A stretch of DNA of 64,000 nucleotides from Mytilisepta virgata (lineage: Eukaryota; Mollusca; Bivalvia; Mytilida; Mytilidae): positions 26,712,593 to 26,776,592 of the forward strand of contig CM051516.1 in assembly GCA_028015205.1 (NCBI GenBank). The letters run 5' to 3'. The position numbers were made by a program, and so were the translations under genes. The notes under the pieces are model-generated. The model was not told the origin of the DNA and searched no databases. It was given only the letters and a program-made list of their open reading frames with translations. Below, piece after piece: positions 56,336 to 64,000 of this stretch (position 1 is its first letter; the number at the start of each line of letters is the position of its first letter).

Positions 56336-56626
56336 GTATCCTTTAATATAACTGATAAAAAAAATAGAAGAAAAGTGATGTGTGTTTTGTGAAGGGGGTT
56401 GGGGTTGGGATGGGGGTTGTTAGGAATCTAGGTACTTATATAATAATTTATTGTTTTTTTCTGTATTACATGTATAATCATAAAATTGTCATTATATTTT
56501 ACGTATATGAGAGTAACTTTCATTTCAATTATATTACTTTTGAGGTGTTGGATATTTTACCGTTATTCATTATATTGTGTAAAGAGTGTTAATAGTGGTT
56601 TAATGAGGATCTAGATGAATAAAACT

Positions 56627-57025
56627 TTAAGGATGATTGCTGGTCTAATAGGAAATAAATAGGATTTGAAATAGGTGTTTTAGTTTGAGAGAACATATGA
56701 ATAGTAAACAAATAAGCAAGAAAAAAATATAGGTTCATGTGCTCATTTTAGAGCTATAAGACCTTGAAAATTTGCAGGAAATGGGTTTTCTCTGCATTTT
56801 TCATTGTCTTTCCATTGACAACTTCAGTCTCTCAAAGATGTATGAAAAAATAAAAAGGATTTCATAAAATTTTGTCAAATACCATTTTAAGGTATATATG
56901 ATTGAATTATAAAAGAAAAAGTGGGGGTTCTTGGGCAAAACATTTCATGTTTAAGAAATTGATAAAACCTGAGGATTCCGAAAATCTGACAAAAAGACCA
57001 AAACATGACCAGCAAGCATCCCTAA
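56627..57025. mobile_element. TTAA-flanked MITE (piggyBac-like), copy 2, specific to duplicate B
   Basis: 391-bp body (56631-57021), ends GGATGATTGCTGG and CCAGCAAGCATCC, flanked by TTAA and CTAA. At the matching place in copy A (TTAA, 40651-40654) the element is absent, giving an empty site. In intron between duplicate VBP1 exons 5 and 6. Confidence 0.9.
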
Positions 57026-57894
57026 CTGGACAAATGTATATTAAGCAATATGAATACAAAATGAATACATAAGGCATAACTCAGATATTAACATAAGAAT
57101 ACAAATGTACGCAAGGGACAACACTTAGACACATAAAACCTAATAACAATACACAAAATTCTATACAAATCAGGAATGAGTGCAATATCAGTAATAACAG
57201 CTACGCATATATATTTTTCATTGTTCTTTTACTCTAACGAAGGAAAGGACACCAGAGCAATATCTACATAGTGGCTGCAATACTGAATGCAGTCCTGGAG
57301 TTCTGTAATGGTAAGTGGTGTCTCTGTGGAAATAAATTAATTATTGTTTATTTGACACATTTCTGTTCTAGACTATTGATTAAATAATGACAACAGAAAG
57401 GTTTACACATTTATAAACTCTGATATCTTTATGCAGCTAATTAATCAAGTCTTTTTGATGCATGGGTCCATCTTATCAAGTTTTTAATCTTTTCACAATA
57501 TTGATCCATTTAAAAAATTAAAATTCCTTTTGCTTGCAAGTTTTTTATGTTATTTGAATTAACTAGTGAAATTGAAGTTGTTTCAACCAGCTATTCTTCT
57601 AGTCTGTATGATAATGAGGTTTTGAAAAAACATATAACTTTAGAAAAGAGTGGGGTGTCAAAGAAGAAATTTGAAATATGATGTAGGCCTCAAAATGTAG
57701 TTTAAAAAAAACAGGCATTAATGATCCTGAAAATAAAGTAGAATAAAATTACAAAATGAATGTTTCAAAAACAGAAAAACAAGAACATACAGCAAAAACA
57801 AAAATTAATCTAGAATTCTAGGTTATTCCCTCTCTTGAAAATTAAATGCTTGCTCTGTTATTGTATAACTTGTTATTACCTTAACAAATGTTAG

Positions 57895-57959
57895 ATATGG
57901 CTAGAGTATATAACTGGGATGTGAAGAGACGACAAGCATTACAAGCTAACAAGTCATAG
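57895..57959 (+). CDS. Duplicate of VBP1 terminal exon 6 (copy B)
   Basis: Identical protein to copy A (MARVYNWDVKRRQALQANKS, stop) with one synonymous change (AAT to AAC). The acceptor is AACAAATGTTAG. Together with 56197-56335 it forms a complete alternative 3' end for VBP1, followed by its own AATAAA at 58185-58190. Confidence 0.8.
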
Positions 57960-58184
57960 CTACACTTATTTATATCCAGTTCGCAATATATATTCTCTGT
58001 GTTCAGCACATTCACAATTCAAATCTTCATTTTTTCATTCAGAACTATTTACAATTCAGTGACTTATGTGACTCCAAATAATTTTCTTTTTTAACTCCCA
58101 TTTTCCGTAAGTTTGAGTGTCAGTGACATTTTTTAACAGAAACTTTAAATTATATCTTAAGTGATATCTTTTGTAAAGTTGTGA

Positions 58185-58190
58185 AATAAA
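58185..58190 (+). promoter_or_regulatory. Candidate polyadenylation signal (copy B)
   Basis: AATAAA 226 bp after the copy B stop codon, in the context conserved with copy A. Motif-only evidence. Confidence 0.3.
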
Positions 58191-59748
58191 CTAAAAGACT
58201 GGATCTATTTGAAACTGTCATTATCCCAGAATAAGATGGTTGAATATAAAGTTGTGGTGTTTTACTTATATTTATAACTGACAAAAAATTTTGTATATAA
58301 CTATACAATAAAAGTATGAAAATTATGTCCTTGTTCATTTATAGCAGAAAGAGAAATTATCCTTAAAAGGGGTGATAACTCTGTAAGTGTTCTGGTTCAT
58401 TAAAAATATATGTTACATTGTATTTGCAATTAAGTTTTTCAGAGATCTGATTCCTTCCAGTTTGAGTCTTTTCATCTGGTTGATTTGTTTGTAAACATAA
58501 AAGTTGGTACAGTGTTATACTTCATGTGTAGATGTACATGTTGGTAGGGTGTTCTATTCATCTTAACCTCATGGAAGTTGAATTATTATGATGTGTTTCT
58601 CATCAACAGAGCTCTCACATATAGTCAACTCTCGTTGTTTCGAACTTATTTGAGTTGAAATTTCGGAGGAGTTGAAGTTTTCCCGGGGTACCGAACTTAA
58701 AATTCGATATAATTACATGCATTTTGAGTCCTGACATGTCGAAATTTAATTGTCTCGAAATAAAATTACGTTCCCTATATTAAAAAAAGCATCTTGAAGT
58801 AATAGACACATTTAAAATTATATAACCTCAGAAAATCAGTAAATTTCTGGTCATTAACTAACGATTGATGAATAATGATCATGTCTTTATCTGAGGTTAC
58901 CATTACTCTTTATCTTAGATAATTAGAGAATTTTTGACACCCGTTTCAATTCTGAATTAAATTATTATATGTTTGATTAGCCTCCGCTTGAGTCGAACTA
59001 TGGATGTATCAAACTTTTTCTATGTTCCCCACAACTTGAGATAACAAGAGTTGACTGTATGAAAGAAGTTACAATATTTGATCCTCATATGCAGATGTTC
59101 AAATACATGTGTAGGTATTAAATTGTTCCAGAGTTTTGGAATTTATACCTTAGTGATTGATAATGTGTTTGATTGTCAATACAACACCACTTGCTTGGAT
59201 TGTTAGATCATCTTGTGCATATGGGTAAAAGGATGTTCTTCTGATGAGTCGTTATGCCCCTGCCGCTAGGCGAAGGGGGTATTAAGGTTTAAGGTTTACC
59301 CTTGTCCGTTTTTCCGTCTGTTCGTACATATGTACGTACCAAACTTGGTTTCCGTTCTCTAACTTTGGTTGCCTCAAATGTTATGAATCTTATACGCAAT
59401 GCTTATTACCACCAAACACAGATCAAGTTTGAATTTGGGTGGTGCAACTTTTACCGTTATGAGTTATGTCCCTTTATAAATTGAAAAATAATTGCCAAAT
59501 TTGCCATTTTGCACACTCTATGACTTTTACTGACTGTTCTTGGATTATAAGTGGGGGCATCTGTGTTCCATGGACACATTCTTCTTTTATTAGAGTTGTT
59601 GGATTTGGAATAAACAGAAATGACCCTGTCCACTGTGTCTTCTGATTTATACACATCAGATAATTTTACAGCCAGATAATAACAACAAAAAGGGTATCTT
59701 CTTTGTGTAAAGGTCTACCCTTTTAGTTATTTTTGCCTTTGAAACTGC

Positions 59749-61427
59749 TGTCTAACTTTTTTGGTCATTGTTTTGGCTTTCAACAGTTTTGGCCTTGAGC
59801 ACAACTGATGAGTTTTCAATCGATAAATGTTCACATTTGTGGATCAAAATTGGTAACATAGAATATGTATTACAATGTTTTTAGCTAAAGTTAAAATTAA
59901 TTCATTCATTTAATCATTGAAAGAGAACCACCTAAGGACCATTGCTGCCAAGTTTTGTCCCAAATGACCAAATGGTACTCATGAGGGTGTATTTCTGTCC
60001 TGAATTCCTAGTTTGAACACTTGTTGTTTAAAAACCACCTACCAGTGTATTTTTGGGAAAATATTCTGTACCCATATAAATCCAACATGAGATTCTGTAC
60101 CCATATAAATCCAACATGAGATTCTGTACCCATATAAATCCAACATGAGATTCTGTACCCATATAAATCCAACATAATTGACATATAAATAACTGGATAT
60201 TTAGAGTGATGATGACTTGAGTTTTGTGTCTTATTCTTAGCAGTATTTAACTAGCATTGGTCATAGAACTTACAGTTGTATAAAAAAAAAACACAAAATA
60301 TTTTAAAACAATATTTTTCAATCATACAAATAAACAACTGTAAGAGCAGTACAAAAAAACAGAAAATTCTGCACAAACTGAAATTTGTTCTTTTTATAAG
60401 CATATTATGTATAATACCGGTATCTTATTTGTTACAACCATTTGCACAATATTAGTCGAAGTGTTTAAGTTCATTGACTTAATGTGACAAAAATCAAATG
60501 TTTTAATTTACTCTATCATAATAAATATTCATAAGGAAAAATATTGACACAATTTGTCAGTTAAAAATCTACTGAATAAACCATTTTGGCTATATATTGA
60601 CACCAAATAGGTGGTAGAAGATAATACCGTATTGTTAAGAATCACTTAGTTGACAGATTAATTGGTATTTGAGGTTTATGAAATATTAGTCATCTTTTAA
60701 CATCCTTTGTCATGTTTAATTAGCCAAAGGAATTTTAAGTGGTTGTGATTGTACGATCAGAGGACACTTATTAAAGTCTATTAACATTTATTAGTTACAA
60801 ATTTTACTGGATGAAACAATGGTTATCATATTTAATACATAGTTTTTAATATATTTCATATGTATATGGAGGAATGTTTCCGTACTTAATACTCACCCCC
60901 CCCCCCCCTCCCCTTTACAAGAAAGAATGATTAACGCCCTCCCCCAGAAAAACACATACACTGTATGCACACACAATGTTGGACAAGCACTTACGATACG
61001 GTCACTTCATCTGTAATTTTGTGTAAGCCCAATTTCTCTTCAAAATTATTTTACTGTTCTTGAATTCAAGCCCTCGTAGATCTTTTGTTCCTGTAGAATT
61101 AACAGTATCCAAATAATAATTCTATTCTACCTACCTATAGGTATAGCAAAGGCTTTAGTACTGGTAGTATATATATATATTAATCACCGTGTGTCAGATT
61201 GGGATTCATTTTCAATTGTCCAACTGATTTCCACTTTCCAATGGCAGTAAACATTTTGGATCATGAGTACTGGTTGTATTCCTGATGACAGTGGTTGTAT
61301 TCCTGTTTAATTCCTGATTTCAGACTATTTGATTGTAATTTGTTCTGAATTGTATCCCAGAGATATATTGGTGGCTAGATCAGCCCTTAATCAATCAAGA
61401 GCTTGAGCCTGATGAAGGGAGTTTGAA
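59749..61427. other. Intergenic DNA with a 29-bp tandem repeat
   Basis: Four copies of ATTCTGTACCCATATAAATC, CAACATGAG lie at 60064-60175. C-rich tract near 60897-60909 and a (TA)n run near 61162. No gene or mobile element recognised otherwise. Confidence 0.7.
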
Positions 61428-61639
61428 ATGAGAATCAGAGTTCTGAAGGTAAGTGATATTTCAATAGGCGGTGGGAATTTACTAAAATCTACTATGCTAA
61501 TTCTGTATTATTTTAATCAACTCTGCCTACTGGTACAGGTAGATACAGGTGATAACCCAAATCTTAGAATTTTGCAGAATGTTTACAGACATTCATTTGA
61601 AGATGTACATTATGGAGGATATCATTTGCATAGGTAATA

Positions 61640-62418
61640 ATTTCCTAATGTTGCATAGATAAGATAATGTTTATTAACCAATTAAGGGCCCTCAAATTGG
61701 GGCAATAAGTAACAGAGTAACGAATAAAAACATTGAAAGGGAAGAAGTTACTTGATTGACAGAAAATTATAGACAACTGCAGTTACATGACAGAAAACAT
61801 TCAATATAAATACATAAACTATGATTATATAAAATATAAAGACTCATGGCAAATTAACATGTAAAAATTTGCCAACAGAGTTTAATATATCAGGATCTTC
61901 ACAATTGAGAATATAATATAACTTTTGTCTATCTGATAAATTAGTGAAGGGAGGGGGGGGGGGGCTTTTGTTAAAAATATAAATTAAAATAGTTCTTTCC
62001 TCACATTAGTATACTTTTCACACCTGGTTAGAAAATGTTCTTTGTCTTCAACCTCCCTATGGAACCATTTTTACACTTTCTTTCATTTCTGACTATTTTT
62101 TTGTAACAACCTGTTTCTATCAATAGTCTTTGTCAAGATACACGAAACTTACAGAATGCTTTTCTAAATTCAAATTTCTTCGACAAAATCAAATATTTTT
62201 CTATTAAATGTAAAATTCATTTTTAAGAAAATATAAGTTATAAGTTGTAAGTTTGCCATCTTTAAAATTATCGCTAGATTTTTTCCAATCATTGAGATAT
62301 TTCTTATCCATTTTGTTTTTTTAACGACTTATTAAATCTGTATTCTCTTTGATTCATTGATTGCATATGAAGAATTGTGTTTGGAGGGTACCAGTTTTGT
62401 GTAATCAACAGCTGAACC
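61640..62418. other. No feature seen
   Basis: AT-rich sequence with a G run near 61950. Nothing recognised. Confidence 0.5.
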
Positions 62419-62485
62419 CAGATCTTTGAAAATTTGCACAATGTTTACAGACATATTGAAGATGTGCATGAATTTGAAGACCGAT
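62419..62485 (+). pseudogene. Degenerate copy of the 61539-61633 candidate exon
   Basis: GAACCCAGATCTTTGAAAAT, TTGCACAATGTTTACAGACA and TTGAAGATGTGCAT align with ATAACCCAAATCTTAGAATT, TTGCAGAATGTTTACAGACA and TTGAAGATGTACAT. The copied frame hits a TGA early. Confidence 0.5.
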
Positions 62486-63117
62486 TTTTCATTTTTCACT
62501 ATATATATAAAATTCCGTTCCTCTCTCCTCCAAATTTGTGTATTTGAATGTTTAGTCTTGCATGTCACATTTACTTTGATAAAGGTTATTGTGGGTTGGA
62601 TATTACATGTAACCTTTTTTAAATACAACCTGGCCTATTGACCCATTTTTCAGTAAAACAATGCAAAATGTGTAAAGTTACTTGTATGTTTGGCAAAAAA
62701 TGTCATTGACCTCGTTTGAGGAAATACCCATCCTCTAATCCTATGAAGTAATATCATCATGTGAAGTGAAATCACTGTTAAGAAAAATGATTCTTAATCA
62801 TATCGACAAATTCTACAGGTAAGAAATGATGTGTTTGTTTACCTGATGGATTATAGTGGAAAGTTTTAAGTCTTTTAAGGAAGTGTAGCTTCAGAAGAAA
62901 ACCAATGCTATATTTATTTTATGGTGTGAGGTATTTTTTGGGAGGTTAATTTTTTTTACCAGGGACGAGCCTGTGTGCCTATATGATTAAGAATTCAAAC
63001 CATCTTTGTGTGACTGCTACTTGTAGATATAAAGAAGACACGACTATAGAACATTTAATGGTATGTATTGCATATTAAATACTTAATATTTAAATATGTA
63101 ACATTAATACTATATTG

Positions 63118-63450
63118 GGGCCTTGGTGGCAGGGTTGTGTAGGTAGTTCGTCATGGTGGCAGGGTTGTGTAGGTAGTTCATCATGGTAGCAGAGTTGTGT
63201 AGGTAGTTCGTCATGACTAGTACTGATCACTAGCCTGTCAATACTGAAGTTGTGAGTTCAAATCTCACACCTGTGGCGGAGTGTGTTCAACTCCGATCTT
63301 AATTGACAAGGATTGCCAATTTTCCTACCAAAGATCTGTGGTTCTCTTTGGGTACTCCGGCTTCCTCCACCAATAAAAACTGGCGGCTGCGAAATAGCCA
63401 AATGTGCTTAAAACGGCGTAAAACCCCAACTAAACAAACAAACATTCTAT
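63118..63450 (+). mobile_element. SINE with triplicated head segment
   Basis: Same family as 900-1172: body with ACTCCGATCTTAATTGACAA and CTCCGGCTTCCTCCACCAAT, tail of CAAACAAACA. The box A area is repeated three times in tandem (GTTGTGTAGGTAGTTC at about 63134, 63165 and 63196), a local expansion not present in the first copy. Confidence 0.8.
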
Positions 63451-63672
63451 ATAAAAGTTATATTATTCCATTATACAGGTTGCTCTAGGGCTACATAGTT
63501 TCTAATTATTTTTTCATGCTTTGAAATTTAATATTAAGTTTGATAAAAATCATTTTTATGTCTTTGTTCTTTTTCTATTGAAGTGATTACTTATGTTACT
63601 AATGGTCCTTAATGCTGATGTAAAGTATGCAACATTTAGAAAAGTGAGATGATATTCGATAAAATTTTCTAG

Positions 63673-63790
63673 AAACCATCTTTGTGTGACTTCTAATGAT
63701 ATAAAGAAAACAAGATTACAGACCATTTGATGGTATCTACTGCATATTAAATACTTATTAATATGTGACATTATTACTATATCAGTGTGT
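63673..63790 (+). pseudogene. Degenerate copy of the 62963-63060 candidate exon and its donor
   Basis: AAACCATCTTTGTGTGACTT, then ATATAAAGAAAACA and CATTTGATGGTATCTACTGC, align with AAACCATCTTTGTGTGACTG, ATATAAAGAAGACA and CATTTAATGGTATGTATTGC; the intron beyond also aligns (GCATATTAAATACTTA). The donor GTATGT became GTATCT and the frame contains stops. Confidence 0.6.
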
Positions 63791-64000
63791 ATTGTCAATA
63801 ACATGTCATTCAAACTTGTCATTGTTAGCTGATATGTAATGTGACTACACCTGAACATCATTTCCTCGTTTAAATGGTTATTTTGTGTATGGTAAGGTAC
63901 TCTTATTTTTTGTTGTTGCTATACATTCAAATTTCAGATATAAAAAAAAATATATAAAAACTCTTAAATTATTCATTATTAAGGGTCTTATATGCATTAT
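63791..64000. other. Window end, no feature seen
   Basis: AT-rich; the 101-codon minus ORF at 63556-63861 crosses a degenerate exon copy and lacks family similarity. Confidence 0.5.

Larger units (their letters stand above)
49845..59748 (+). repeat. Segmental duplication, copy B (direct)
   Basis: About 9.9 kb aligning with 31160-45345 in the same orientation. Copy-specific segments are about 50101-50402, 52720-53022 and the MITE at 56631-57021. It contains the shortened B-box gene and duplicate VBP1 terminal exons. The similarity stops after GAAACTGCT at 59748, where copy A runs into hairpin-ended elements. Uncollapsed allelic haplotypes in the assembly are an alternative to true tandem duplication. 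Confidence 0.9.
61428..63060 (+). other. Candidate exons of an unrecognised plus-strand gene
   Basis: Three stretches with splice-site context: 61428-61448 (MRIRVLK, donor GTAAGT), 61539-61633 (acceptor TGGTACAG; VDTGDNPNLRILQNVYRHSF, EDVHYGGYHLH; donor GTAATA) and 62963-63060 (acceptor TTTTTTTACCAG; TSLCAYMIKNSNHLCVTATC, RYKEDTTIEHLM; donor GTATGT). The first two join in frame. The second leaves two bases while the third's open frame needs one, so an exon is missing between them or a boundary is wrong. I do not recognise the protein. Degenerate copies of the second and third stretches lie at 62419-62485 and 63673-63735. Confidence 0.35.

Noticed and set aside
61539..63060. Direct splice of the second to third candidate exon
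   Set aside because: Joining 61633 to 62963 puts the third exon in a frame that stops after eight codons, so the simple model is wrong.

Overview
The window is nuclear DNA from an animal, most likely a marine bivalve mollusc and plausibly a mytilid mussel. The signs are AT-rich, intron-rich genes with GT-AG introns, a tRNA-derived SINE, Tc1-like, pogo/Tigger-like and LINE remnants, and many hairpin-ended elements with GAC/GTC-rich tracts and tandem cores of the pearl/HINE type described in bivalves. The species call is inference; the gene calls come from conceptual splicing and protein families I recognise.

Two conserved genes form a head-to-head pair around position 23.1 kb. On the minus strand is cullin-5 (CUL5): nine coding exons between 23085 and 437 give 369 in-frame residues of the N-terminal, adaptor-binding half, and the C-terminal RBX2/NEDD8 half lies beyond the left edge. 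On the plus strand is prefoldin subunit 3 (VBP1/PFDN3): six coding exons from 23199 to 43597 give a complete 196-residue protein. Only 113 bp separate the two start codons, so they probably share a bidirectional promoter. An intronless gene for a two-B-box, coiled-coil, NHL-like propeller protein (TRIM-like, without RING) lies antisense inside VBP1 intron 4.

A block from about 31.16 to 45.35 kb, holding the nested B-box gene and VBP1 exons 5 and 6, is repeated in direct orientation at about 49.85 to 59.75 kb. The second copy holds a B-box gene that has lost most of the first B-box, plus spliceable duplicate terminal exons of VBP1. Comparing the copies exposes several insertions with an empty site in the other copy: two TTAA-flanked MITEs, a long-inverted-repeat foldback element and two hairpin-ended elements.

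The CUL5 introns hold the most unusual structure. A 38-bp minisatellite (about 65-70 units, 5.92-6.54 and 12.67-14.71 kb) is built from the 3' end of CUL5 exon 5 together with its 5' splice site, so the CUL5 pre-mRNA carries dozens of splice-donor copies in sense orientation. A patchwork of hairpin-ended elements (6.54-12.67 kb) has inserted into the array. The acceptor of CUL5 exon 4 is also tandemly repeated, three times. Other CUL5 introns hold a Tc1-like element with an open transposase frame (2.41-4.82 kb), SINEs and a nested pearl-like element (18.5-21.3 kb).

The right end (59.75-64 kb) is mostly unannotatable. It holds a short 29-bp tandem repeat, weak exon candidates of an unrecognised plus-strand gene with degenerate copies of two of those exons, and a SINE.
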